Assembly: GCF_008808095.1 (NCBI RefSeq)
Contig: NZ_CP023396.1
Coordinates: 558,001 to 622,000 of the forward strand
Origin: Pseudoalteromonas ruthenica
Lineage (GTDB): Bacteria; Pseudomonadota; Gammaproteobacteria; Enterobacterales; Alteromonadaceae
Length of the DNA: 64,000 nt
Reading direction: 5' to 3'
The notes below the pieces were generated by a model, which was not told where the DNA came from, ran no database searches, and worked only from the letters and a program-made list of their open reading frames with translations. A program made the translations under genes and the position numbers. Positions 48,526 to 57,700 of the stretch are shown here, one piece after another (the stretch's first letter is position 1; every line of letters begins with the position of its first letter).

Positions 48526-49221
48526 TTATTCTAAGTAGAAAAAGGAAGCGACACTCAGGCGACCATTATCTATATCATCCTGCTGATTATGTTGTCCCTT
48601 TAAATCAGCGCTGTGCAATATATTGCCCTGATAAATAATGATTCTATTGAATTTCGCCGGCACACTCAGTACTCGCTCGAAAAGGTCAGAGTCGCCCTGA
48701 ATATAACCATCAAAACTATGCGCATGATGCTGAATTGATTTAAGCATGTTTTTGACAGCGTTGTCATCATTAAACTGCGCCATCCCCGTTGGCCGGTAGC
48801 AGTAAAAGGAGGTGCCGCCATGTTGCTCAGAGTATAAATAGTGCACGGTTGCATAGTCTTTATTATCTAAGCTATCGATATGGGGGGCTTTTTGAAAGAG
48901 CGAAAGTTGAGACTCTTTCACCGTGGTCAGAGATAACTCGTTTCTGTAAATATCTACTTTACCGTCAAGTTGCAACACTCCTCTGTCGCGCAGACTATTG
49001 AGTAATTCTGATAGCGCGCGTTTATAGGGCAAAGGCATTTTGTCGCGTTTACCTGGATAAAAAGAGCGGTCCGTTCCCGGAGGGTTAAAGTATGCGGTGG
49101 TTTTGGCATAGTGAATGACTTGTTCAGGGTTAGCTAAGAAGTCATCAACGACGACCACGCTTTCATTGGTTGCAGGAATTGCAATGACGTTCGCTTGGTA
49201 ATCTAAATTCAGTGTATACAT
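48526..49221 (-). CDS. DUF6445 family protein
   Basis: This 231-residue soluble protein matches the uncharacterised DUF6445 family that accompanies tryptophan-halogenase and TonB-receptor genes. Visible landmarks are VVVVDDFLANPEQVIHYAK near 21, PPGTDRSFYPGKRD near 47, HIDSLDNKDYATVHYLYSEQHGG near 118 and GNILHSADLKGQH near 203; the H-x-D...H arrangement recalls Fe/2-oxoglutarate oxygenases, but that is inference. It is upstream of halogenase copy 2 and divergent from sapC. Confidence 0.7.
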   Translation of the reverse strand: MYTLNLDYQANVIAIPATNESVVVVDDFLANPEQVIHYAKTTAYFNPPGTDRSFYPGKRDKMPLPYKRALSELLNSLRDRGVLQLDGKVDIYRNELSLTTVKESQLSLFQKAPHIDSLDNKDYATVHYLYSEQHGGTSFYCYRPTGMAQFNDDNAVKNMLKSIQHHAHSFDGYIQGDSDLFERVLSVPAKFNRIIIYQGNILHSADLKGQHNQQDDIDNGRLSVASFFYLE

Positions 49222-49389
49222 TGGTTTTAGCTTGTAACGGGTTAGACAGCATTATGTTAGCCAAAATCAATTAGAGTCAAATGCGATGTTCCGTTGCCAC
49301 AAAATTTTCACTTCCTTTTTCCTAGTAAAACCGCTAGCCTTAGTGCCACTAGATAAGTAACAAATACGTAAAATTAATGGAGCAGTAAT

Positions 49390-50103
49390 ATGGCGGAGCA
49401 ACAAGTGCAGCCTTTGCATAACGAAAAACATGCCAACACAAAAATCAAAAATGGCATTAACCTAGAATTTTTGAAAACTCAGCACCTCGTTCCTGTAGTT
49501 GCTCACGAGTTTGGTCGTGTTGCTAACGAATTTCCGATGGCATTCGTAAAAAATAATGAAACGGGTAAATTCCAAGCGGTAGCGATTTTTGGACTTGAAC
49601 CAGGTGAAAACCTATTTGTAGATGGCGATCAGTGGGTAGCAGGTTTTGCCCCATTAGCTGTGACTCGCTATCCGCTAGGTCTTGTTAAGCACCCAGAAGA
49701 AGAGCAGTACGGTGTAGTTATCGATGAAGCTAGCCCGTTGGTAGGCGAGGAAGACGGTAATGCGCTATTTGAAAATGGCGAAGAAACTGAATACCTGAAG
49801 CGTCGCAAAGATGCACTTGTGTCGTTCATTGAATTCTCTGGCGTGACTGAAACCTTCACTCAGTATCTTGCAGATAAAGAGCTATTGGTACCACAAACGC
49901 TGACTGTGGATATCAAAGGCGAAAAGAAAGATATCTCAGGTATCTATCTAATTGATGAGAAAAAGTTAAATGAGCTAAGCGACGAAGCTTTCTTAGAGCT
50001 TCGCAAGCGCGGTTACTTAGCGCCTATTTATTCGTTCCTAACGTCTACTCACCAAGTGGGCCGTCTGGCGCGTTTAAAAGCTCAGCGTGATGCTGACGCA
50101 TAA
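49390..50103 (+). CDS. SapC family protein
   Basis: This 237-residue protein matches the SapC family: FLKTQHLVPVVAHEFGRVANEFPMAFV near 30 and a long soluble body with FAPLAVTRYPLGLV near 90 and GIYLIDEKKLNELSDEAF near 185. The first member is linked to S-layer genes in Campylobacter, but homologues in marine Alteromonadales and Caulobacter sit beside TonB receptors and halogenase-like genes, as here. GGAG at 49379-49382 precedes the ATG. A terminator follows. Function is unknown. Confidence 0.85.
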   Translation: MAEQQVQPLHNEKHANTKIKNGINLEFLKTQHLVPVVAHEFGRVANEFPMAFVKNNETGKFQAVAIFGLEPGENLFVDGDQWVAGFAPLAVTRYPLGLVKHPEEEQYGVVIDEASPLVGEEDGNALFENGEETEYLKRRKDALVSFIEFSGVTETFTQYLADKELLVPQTLTVDIKGEKKDISGIYLIDEKKLNELSDEAFLELRKRGYLAPIYSFLTSTHQVGRLARLKAQRDADA

Positions 50104-50120
50104 ATCGTATAAAGCGTGAA

Positions 50121-50147
50121 AAAGCCCAGCAATTGCTGGGCTTTTTT
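50121..50147 (+). terminator. Terminator after sapC
   Basis: Stem AGCCCAGC/GCTGGGCT with an AATT loop, then TTTTTT. Confidence 0.93.
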
Positions 50148-50256
50148 GTACCCGCTTGTTCAGTTATTACACGAATATGAAAATTGGACCAAAGTTTTAT
50201 CTCTTTACCCTTGAGTAACGTCGGCCCATGTGAAAAAATTTGAGTTTATTTTGTAA

Positions 50257-50928
<672 letters not shown>

Positions 50929-50937
50929 CCCCGCACT

Positions 50938-50966
50938 AAAAAAACCGCCTGAAGGCGGTTTTTTTT
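50938..50966 (+). terminator. Terminator after adk
   Basis: Stem AAAACCGCC/GGCGGTTTT with a TGAA loop and eight T. Confidence 0.94.
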
Positions 50967-51028
50967 GATCTTAGCGATTGTTTTCAAAGTATAATCACTT
51001 TTAATTTAGCGTTTAGGACTTCATTGCT

Positions 51029-52033
51029 ATGTCACTTGCTTTATCGCAAAGCGCCAGCCGTTACGGGGTGCTGTTAGTTAATCTTGGTACCCCTGATGCG
51101 CCCACGTCAAAAGCCGTTCGTGTTTATTTGCGCGAGTTTTTATCCGACACTCGCGTCGTAGAGATACCGCCAGCTGTGTGGTTTTTTATTCTCAACGGCA
51201 TCATTCTTCCTATTCGCTCGCCCAAGGTGGCTAAAGCATACGCATCAATATGGCAGGAGCAAGGCTCGCCGCTGCGCGCAATTACCGAGCAACAAAGCAT
51301 TGCCTTACGGCAGCACTTAGAACAAGGGACGGGAGAGGCCATTCACGTCGACTATGCCATGACCTATGGCAACCCCAGCATCGCTAGCCGTATTAAAGAT
51401 ATGCAGGCGCGTGGCATCGATAAAATAGCGGTGTTGCCGCTTTATCCACAGTACTCTGCGACAACCACGGCTGCGGTATTCGACAAGCTGATGGCGCATC
51501 TAAAAACCGTGCGTAACTTACCGGAAATTCGTTTCCTTAAGCACTACTACGAGAAGCCTAGCTATATTAATGCATTGGCGCAATCTATTGCCGATTACCG
51601 CGCTCAGCATGGCGAGGCGGATAAACTGATTTTCTCTTTTCATGGCATTCCTAAGCGCTGTGTTAAAAAAGGCGATCCTTACTTTGAGCATTGCCAGGCT
51701 ACGGCGCAAAATACAGCAGCCAAGTTGGGGCTCAGTGATGAGCAATGGATGATGACCTTCCAATCGCGTTTTGGTGCTGAAGAGTGGTTAAAACCCTATA
51801 CCGATGAGACTTTGGAAGCGTTGCCAGAGCAAGGGGTGAAAACAGTGCAGGTGGTTTGCCCGGCTTTTGCTGCAGACTGCTTAGAAACCTTGGAAGAGAT
51901 TTCCGTGGAAAACGCCGAAGTGTTTAAAGAGGCGGGAGGCGAGAGCCTAGACTACATTCCCGCGCTTAATGATAGCGAGGCTCATATCACCTTACTGTCT
52001 GAGCTAGCCCAGCAGCAATTGCAGAATTGGTAA
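51029..52033 (+). CDS. hemH: Ferrochelatase
   Basis: HemH inserts Fe2+ into protoporphyrin IX, the last step of haem synthesis. The 334-residue protein has GVLLVNLGTPDAPT near 13, the PLYPQYSATTTAAVF segment near 137, the catalytic His in FSFHGIPKRCVKKGDPYF near 203 and the second conserved region VVCPAFAADCLETLEEI near 274. A terminator shared with the convergent tpx follows. Confidence 0.96.
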   Translation: MSLALSQSASRYGVLLVNLGTPDAPTSKAVRVYLREFLSDTRVVEIPPAVWFFILNGIILPIRSPKVAKAYASIWQEQGSPLRAITEQQSIALRQHLEQGTGEAIHVDYAMTYGNPSIASRIKDMQARGIDKIAVLPLYPQYSATTTAAVFDKLMAHLKTVRNLPEIRFLKHYYEKPSYINALAQSIADYRAQHGEADKLIFSFHGIPKRCVKKGDPYFEHCQATAQNTAAKLGLSDEQWMMTFQSRFGAEEWLKPYTDETLEALPEQGVKTVQVVCPAFAADCLETLEEISVENAEVFKEAGGESLDYIPALNDSEAHITLLSELAQQQLQNW

Positions 52034-52037
52034 TACG

Positions 52038-52063
52038 AAAGGCGCCACATAAGGCGCCTTTTT
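52038..52063. terminator. Bidirectional terminator between hemH and tpx
   Basis: Stem AAAGGCGCC/GGCGCCTTT with a 6-nt loop; T run on the plus strand, A before it on the other side. Confidence 0.85.
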
Positions 52064-52085
52064 ACTATCACCAATAAAACTGAGT

Positions 52086-52673
52086 CTATAAGCTATTCAG
52101 TGCTCTGATCGCATGATCGTAATTAGGCTCTTTGGATAGGTCGCTAACAAGTTGTTTGTAGATGACTTTGTGGTCTTTGTCCAACACCAAGACGGCACGG
52201 CTAAGCAAGCCCATATCTTTGATAAGTAAACCATACTGCTCACCGAAATCTCGCCATACTGCATCTGAGAGAGTCTCTAGCTTGTCAATTCCCTCTGCGG
52301 CGCAGTAACGTTTTTGCGCAAAAGGTAAATCAGTGCTGACAGTTAACATAGCGACTTGAGGGAATTCGCTGGCCACTTTTTCATTGAAGTGCTTTGTTTG
52401 AATACTGCACACGCCAGTGTCTAAGCTCGGAACTACACTCAATAGAACCGCTTTGCCTTGGTAGTCATTTAAGCTGCGTGGTTCAAATTGGGCATTCACG
52501 GTACGAAAATCCGGTGCGGCATCACCCACTTTGACTCCTTTGCCTAACAGGGTGACAGGCTTTCCTTGGGCTGTGACTTTACCAGCATCAATGGTATTGA
52601 TAGTCTCGCTTTGCTGAGCTAGCGCCACAGTGCTGCAGGTCAACAGGGTGCACAGTGCTAATTTCTTAAACAT
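52086..52673 (-). CDS. tpx: Thiol peroxidase with signal peptide
   Basis: Tpx is a 2-Cys peroxiredoxin that reduces peroxides. The 195-residue protein carries the peroxidatic Cys89 in VPSLDTGVCSIQTKHF and the resolving Cys124 in KRYCAAEG. It has an extra N-terminal signal peptide (MFKKLALCTLLTCSTVALA) compared with the 168-residue E. coli enzyme, so it is predicted to be exported to the periplasm. It is convergent with hemH. Confidence 0.92.
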   Translation of the reverse strand: MFKKLALCTLLTCSTVALAQQSETINTIDAGKVTAQGKPVTLLGKGVKVGDAAPDFRTVNAQFEPRSLNDYQGKAVLLSVVPSLDTGVCSIQTKHFNEKVASEFPQVAMLTVSTDLPFAQKRYCAAEGIDKLETLSDAVWRDFGEQYGLLIKDMGLLSRAVLVLDKDHKVIYKQLVSDLSKEPNYDHAIRALNSL

Positions 52674-52886
52674 AACGCTCTCTTTTCTATTTTCTGCAAA
52701 ATCCTATGAACTATTATATCTATACGCCAGTACAAAAGGATATAGCGGCGGTGGATATTTAAATTGTGTTTATTGTTATCTTTTATTAACATTAATACAG
52801 GCTAGTTTGCGATCAACAACAATAACAACGCATTCCGATACGACTAACCACCATTCAACGATCATGCGAGTGAGGTACTGCCTGTC

Positions 52887-53891
52887 ATGAAAACACCAGT
52901 GTTAATTTGTGATGACTCCACAGTTGCTCGCAGGCAGTTAGCCCGATCCCTACCCGAAGATTGGGAAATAAAACTGGAATACGCCGTCAACGGCGAAGAC
53001 TGCCTAGATAAATTGCAGTCGTTTTCACCGGAAATCTTGTTTCTAGACCTCAACATGCCAGGCATGGATGGTTATCAAGTCTTGCAGGCCATCAAAGAGC
53101 GTAATATTCAGGTGCTCGTTGTGGTGGTCTCTGGTGATATCCAACCGACAGCGCACGAGCGTGTCCTTGCGCTTGGTGCGATTGATTTCATTGCTAAACC
53201 GTGCGATGCCAGCAAATTAGAGCAAATTATTGATCAGCACGGCATAAAAGATAAGGCGGCACGCCAACGTTTAGCCTTGCAGCTCGGGGAACAGCTTGAC
53301 CCGGATATTCGTGACATTTATCAAGAGATCACCAATGTGGCGATGGGGCAAGCGGGTGACTTGCTCGCGCGGCTACTTAATGTATTCGTAAAGCTGCCCA
53401 TTCCTAATGTAAACGTACTTGAAGTGAATGAGCTGGCAATGGCACTTCGCTCAATCGACCAAAATGCGGCAACTTCAGGCATCTGTCAGGGCTTTATTGG
53501 TGGGGGGATCTCGGGCGAGGCGTTGTTATTGCTTAATGACTCCAGCTTTAAAGAAATTGCTTCACTGATGAATTACGAGGGAGAGATCACCGATGCGGTC
53601 GAGCTCGAACTATTAATGGATGTCAGCAATATTTTAGTGGGCTCGGTACTTACCGGCTTAGCCAAGCAGCTTGATGTGGGTTTTTCCCAAGGCCACCCAG
53701 TGGTGCTCGGTCAGCATCGTGAAGTTGAAGAATTGGTCTCGGCCAATCGCTCGCGTTGGTAACGTACATTGGCGATAGAAATCAGCTATGGAATCGAGGA
53801 CCACGATATAAATTGCGACCTCATGTTGTTGTTCACAGAAGATTCCCTGAAAACTCTCAAATACAAAGTCGAATACCTATTGGAAGATTAA
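52887..53891 (+). pseudogene. Receiver plus CheC-like protein interrupted by an in-frame TAA
   Basis: The uninterrupted part (52887-53762) has a CheY-like receiver (Asp9/Asp10, phospho-acceptor Asp54 in LFLDLNMPGMDGY, Lys in FIAKPCD) and a CheC-like domain from about 130. At 53760-53762 a TAA follows RSRW; continuing in the same frame, TLAIEISYGIEDHDINCD and LLFTEDSLKTLKYK lead to a natural stop at 53889-53891, 3 nt before the diguanylate cyclase start. The continuation fits the end of a CheC/CheX-type domain, so the stop most likely replaced a Lys codon (AAA to TAA). Full length would be 334 residues. It could be a recent nonsense mutation, a sequencing error, or readthrough. Confidence 0.82.
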
Positions 53892-53894
53892 TTT

Positions 53895-54860
53895 ATGCCT
53901 GCAGCTGATTTTAATATGCACGAAATACACTGGCTCATGGATATGTTTAATACCGTGGATGTGGGCCTTGTGGTATTGGACCGCAAATACCGGGTGTGCA
54001 TATGGAATGGCTTTATGGAGAATCACTCTGGGCTGCTGCCTAGTGCAGTGAAAGACAAAGACTTATTCGACTTGTTCCCCAGCATTGATGAGAAGTGGTT
54101 TCGAACCAAAACCGAGTCAGTGTTTGTACTGAAAAATCGCTCATTCACTATTTGGGAGCAAAAGCCCTATATTTTTCGCTTTAAGAACTACCGTCCGATC
54201 ACTGGTAAAGCGAACCATATGTACCAAAATGCGACTTTCATCCCGTTAACCAGTACCACCGGAGATGTGACTCACGTATGCATCATTATTTATGATGTAA
54301 CCGACGAGGCAGTGAATAAAATCGAATTGGAAGAAGCCAATCGTATGCTAGAGCAAATCAGTCGCACTGACGGGTTAACACAATTACCTAATCGCAGCTT
54401 TTGGGAAGAAAGTCTGCAAAAAGAGTTTAAGCGTGTGAGTCGCTCACAAGGGCATGATAGCTTGTTAATGCTAGATATCGATCACTTCAAAAATATTAAC
54501 GACAGTCATGGCCATGCGGCAGGAGATGAGGCGTTAAGACACATAGCCAACATTATAAGCAACACCTTGCGCGAAAGTGACATGGCTGGGCGTTATGGCG
54601 GTGAAGAGTTTGCTATTACTTTATATGATACAGATGCAGAAGGCGCCAAAGTATTTGCCGAGCGCTTGCGGGCACAGGTTGAAAGTTCGCAAGTGGTTGT
54701 TGACGAGGAAGTCATTAAAATGACTATCAGTGTAGGGATCGCTCAGTACGACAGCACTTTTGAGCAACATGAGCAGTGGGTCGCCGCAGCAGACAAAGCG
54801 CTGTACAAGTCGAAACAAGAAGGGCGAAACCGCATTTCTATCGCTAACAACGGCGCTTAA
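53895..54860 (+). CDS. PAS-GGDEF diguanylate cyclase
   Basis: This 321-residue cytoplasmic protein makes cyclic di-GMP. An N-terminal PAS-type sensor (about 10-140; GLVVLDRKYRVCIWNGFME) is followed by a GGDEF domain from about 155, with the active-site loop GRYGGEEFAITL near 235 and an inhibitory RxxD site (RESD) 5 residues before it. It starts 3 nt after the end of the interrupted receiver-CheC gene, so the two were an operon pair, with the receiver protein a likely regulator or partner. Its stop forms TTAATTAA with the convergent spoVR-like gene. Confidence 0.93.
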   Translation: MPAADFNMHEIHWLMDMFNTVDVGLVVLDRKYRVCIWNGFMENHSGLLPSAVKDKDLFDLFPSIDEKWFRTKTESVFVLKNRSFTIWEQKPYIFRFKNYRPITGKANHMYQNATFIPLTSTTGDVTHVCIIIYDVTDEAVNKIELEEANRMLEQISRTDGLTQLPNRSFWEESLQKEFKRVSRSQGHDSLLMLDIDHFKNINDSHGHAAGDEALRHIANIISNTLRESDMAGRYGGEEFAITLYDTDAEGAKVFAERLRAQVESSQVVVDEEVIKMTISVGIAQYDSTFEQHEQWVAAADKALYKSKQEGRNRISIANNGA

Positions 54861-56369
54861 TTAAGCGTCGCTGTTTTGCGCTGCAGGGCACTGACTAAGC
54901 AGTTGGGTGCTGCCATCTTGTTGCTCTTGCTCTAACCTCACCGCAAACCCCCATAACCGGTATAGGTGCTTCATCACTTCATCGCTTGAGTCCGCTAAAG
55001 GAATCGATTGATGTGGTACATAACGTAAAGTTAAAGAACGATCCCCTCTAATATCAACATCATAGATCTGAATATTAGGCTCATGATTACTGAGGTTGTA
55101 CTGCGCTGATAGGGTTTCCCTAATTGCTTGGTAACCCGCTTCATCGTGAATAGCCCCGACTTCCAAGTGAGGTTGTTGAGCATCATCAACGATGGAAAAC
55201 AATTTGAACTCCCGCATCATACGAGGAGAAAGGAATTGGCTGATGAAGCTCTCATCTTTGAAGTTTTGCATGGCAAAGTGCAGGGTCTCCAGCCAGTCAC
55301 TGCCAGCATACTCCGGAAACCATTGTTTATCCTCATCCGTTGGGTTTTCGCAGATTCGGCGAATATCCGTCATCATGTTAAACCCTAAGGCGTAAGGGTT
55401 AATCCCCGAGTAGTAGTTACTGTTGTAGGGAGGTTGATACACCACATTAGTGTGGCTTTGCAGTACTTCGAGCATAAAGCCGTCGGTGACCTTTCCTTCA
55501 TCATACAGGTGATTAAGTATGGTGTAATGCCAAAAAGTAGCCCAGCCTTCATTCATTACTTGGGTTTGTTTTTGTGGATAAAAGTACTGCGAGATTTTGC
55601 GTACAATACGCACAATTTCTCGTTGCCACGGTTCCAGTAAAGGCGCATTTTTTTCGATGAAATAAAGAATATTTTCTTGCGGCTCACGAGGAAAACGCTC
55701 GCGCTTTTGTTTACTGTGCGACTCAGCCTCTGGAATTGTGCGCCATAACTCATTAACCTGAGACTGTAAGTAGTCTGCTCGCTCTTTCTGTCGTCTCTTT
55801 TCTTCGAACAAAGAGATTTGCTGTGGCCTTTTATAGCGATCCACACCGTAATTCATTAGCGCATGGCAGGAGTCGAGAATATTCTCCACTTCATCAATAC
55901 CGTATTTTTGCTCGCATTCGGCAATGTAGTTTTTGGCAAAGAGTAAATAGTCAATAATGGAACCAGCATCCGTCCAGGTTTTAAACAGATAGTTACCCTT
56001 AAAAAATGAGTTGTGGCCATAGCAGGCATGAGCCATGACTAGGGCCTGCATCGGCATGGTGTTTTCTTCCATCAGGTATGCGATACAAGGGTTCGAGTTA
56101 ATCACAATCTCATAGGCCAGTCCCATTTGTCCGCGCTTATAGTTTTGCTCAGTTTGGATAAATTTCTTACCGTACGACCAATGGTTGTAGCCAATAGGCA
56201 TACCGACACTGGAGTACGCATCCATCATTTGCTCAGCGGTGATCACTTCAATTTGGTTCGGGTAAGTATCAAGCTTATAGTGTTGTGCAACGCGTTTTAT
56301 TTCGTCGCGGTATTGCTCAAGCAAATCAAAGGTCCAATCTGGACCATCACTTAATGGCTTTCGAGTCAT
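54861..56369 (-). CDS. SpoVR family protein (YcgB-like)
   Basis: This 502-residue protein matches the SpoVR/YcgB family: DWTFDLLEQYRDEIKRVAQHYKLDTYPNQIE (in part, near 10), YNHWSYGKKF near 61, AHACYGHNSFFKGNYLFKTWTD near 113 and NEGWATFWHY near 272. The first member is needed for spore cortex formation in Bacillus, but proteobacterial homologues act in stress or stationary phase with PrkA and YeaH. It is the last of the minus-strand set prkA-yeaH-spoVR and lies 15 nt after yeaH. Confidence 0.92.
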   Translation of the reverse strand: MTRKPLSDGPDWTFDLLEQYRDEIKRVAQHYKLDTYPNQIEVITAEQMMDAYSSVGMPIGYNHWSYGKKFIQTEQNYKRGQMGLAYEIVINSNPCIAYLMEENTMPMQALVMAHACYGHNSFFKGNYLFKTWTDAGSIIDYLLFAKNYIAECEQKYGIDEVENILDSCHALMNYGVDRYKRPQQISLFEEKRRQKERADYLQSQVNELWRTIPEAESHSKQKRERFPREPQENILYFIEKNAPLLEPWQREIVRIVRKISQYFYPQKQTQVMNEGWATFWHYTILNHLYDEGKVTDGFMLEVLQSHTNVVYQPPYNSNYYSGINPYALGFNMMTDIRRICENPTDEDKQWFPEYAGSDWLETLHFAMQNFKDESFISQFLSPRMMREFKLFSIVDDAQQPHLEVGAIHDEAGYQAIRETLSAQYNLSNHEPNIQIYDVDIRGDRSLTLRYVPHQSIPLADSSDEVMKHLYRLWGFAVRLEQEQQDGSTQLLSQCPAAQNSDA

Positions 56370-56384
56370 AATCGCCCCTCATTA

Positions 56385-57671
56385 CTAGGCGCTACGCGCC
56401 GTTTTGTTGGCGTTTTTCTTAAATAGCTCTCGGAAAATAGGATAAATATCATCAACAGCACGAATGTGCTCTATGGCAAAGTTGCCGAATTGAGCCGCGA
56501 GTTGCTCATATTCTCGCCACAAGCTTTGGTGTGCACGATTGGTGATTTCGACATAGGCATAGTATCGCACCATGGGTAAGATTTTGTTGCTCAGCAAATC
56601 GGCGCATTGCGGTGAATCATCTGCCCAATTGTCGCCATCGGACGCCTGCGCTGCGTAGATATTCCATTCACTGGATGCGTATCGCTCACTCACTATTTGA
56701 TGCATCAGTTTTAATGCGCTGGAGACGATGGTGCCGCCAGTCTCTTGCGAGTAAAAAAACTCTTGTTCGTCGACCTCCTTGGCTTGAGTATGATGGCGGA
56801 TATACACCACCTCAATGTTTTCATAGCTGCGGGTAAGAAATAGGTAGAGAAGAATATAAAAGCGTTTCGCCATGTCTTTGGTGGCTTGATCCATCGAACC
56901 AGAGACATCCATAAGGCAAAACATAACGGCCTTAGAAGTAGGGTGCGGACGCTTTTCGTAGTTGCGAAAGCGTAAGTCGTAATTATCAATAAAAGGTACC
57001 GCAGATATCTTTCGCTCAAGCACTTCTATCTGCTCAAGGAGCGCGTTAATTTTGGTTTGCTCTGGTACGGGGGCATGCTCAAGTTCAATCAATTGCGCTT
57101 TTAGTTCAGCGAGCTCGCGTCGCTTTGCTGCGGTCATCGCCACTCTTCGGGCAAGCGAGCCTTGTAAAGAACGAACAATATCAATATTGCTTGGCATGCC
57201 ATCGCTGCAAAAACCAGCTCGGTGCGTTTTCATTTGTACCAGCTTATCGACACTGGTTTCTTGTAAGTTCGGTAGTTCTAAATCTTCAAATAATAAGTCT
57301 AGATACTCATCCTTTGAAATTGAGAATACAAACTCATCTTGCCCTTCACCTTGATCGCTGGCTTCGCCCTCACCAGCGCCGCCGCCTTGACCCTGCGGCG
57401 GGCGTTTTATTTTATCGCCTTTATTAAATTGGTCGTTGCCCGGGTGCACCTGCTCACGATGCCCCCCGCGACCTTGATGAAAAAAAGGCTCCTTGATGTC
57501 TTTGGCGGGGATAGAAATGCTTTCCCCGCTAGAGACATCAGTAACACTGCGTTTATTTATAGCGTCTGAAACGGCTTCTTTAATTTGCTTTTTATAGCGG
57601 CGAATAAAGCGCTGTCTATTTAACGTGCTTTTATTCTTGCCGTTCAGGCGCCTGTCGATAAAGTGCGCCAT
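56385..57671 (-). CDS. yeaH: YeaH family protein (DUF444)
   Basis: This 428-residue protein is the YeaH/DUF444 partner of the PrkA kinase. N-terminal residues are basic ([27 protein letters not shown], in part); a Gly-rich linker follows near 85-110, then a von Willebrand A-like domain with the MIDAS-type motif [19 protein letters not shown] near 247. YeaH and PrkA (YeaG) are coexpressed and induced under nutrient stress in E. coli. The gap to prkA is 29 nt. Confidence 0.94.
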   Translation of the reverse strand: MAHFIDRRLNGKNKSTLNRQRFIRRYKKQIKEAVSDAINKRSVTDVSSGESISIPAKDIKEPFFHQGRGGHREQVHPGNDQFNKGDKIKRPPQGQGGGAGEGEASDQGEGQDEFVFSISKDEYLDLLFEDLELPNLQETSVDKLVQMKTHRAGFCSDGMPSNIDIVRSLQGSLARRVAMTAAKRRELAELKAQLIELEHAPVPEQTKINALLEQIEVLERKISAVPFIDNYDLRFRNYEKRPHPTSKAVMFCLMDVSGSMDQATKDMAKRFYILLYLFLTRSYENIEVVYIRHHTQAKEVDEQEFFYSQETGGTIVSSALKLMHQIVSERYASSEWNIYAAQASDGDNWADDSPQCADLLSNKILPMVRYYAYVEITNRAHQSLWREYEQLAAQFGNFAIEHIRAVDDIYPIFRELFKKNANKTARSA

Positions 57672-57700
57672 AAAACCTCCCTCAACTCACTACGTGCTGG

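Noticed and set aside
48753-48766. LacI-type operator inside the DUF6445 gene
   Set aside because: It lies about 455 nt into the coding region and encodes ordinary residues (DNAV); probably chance, kept only as a note in the operator finding.
52630-52890. 86-codon plus-strand frame between tpx and the receiver gene
   Set aside because: Overlaps the tpx start region, has unnatural composition and no clear start signal.
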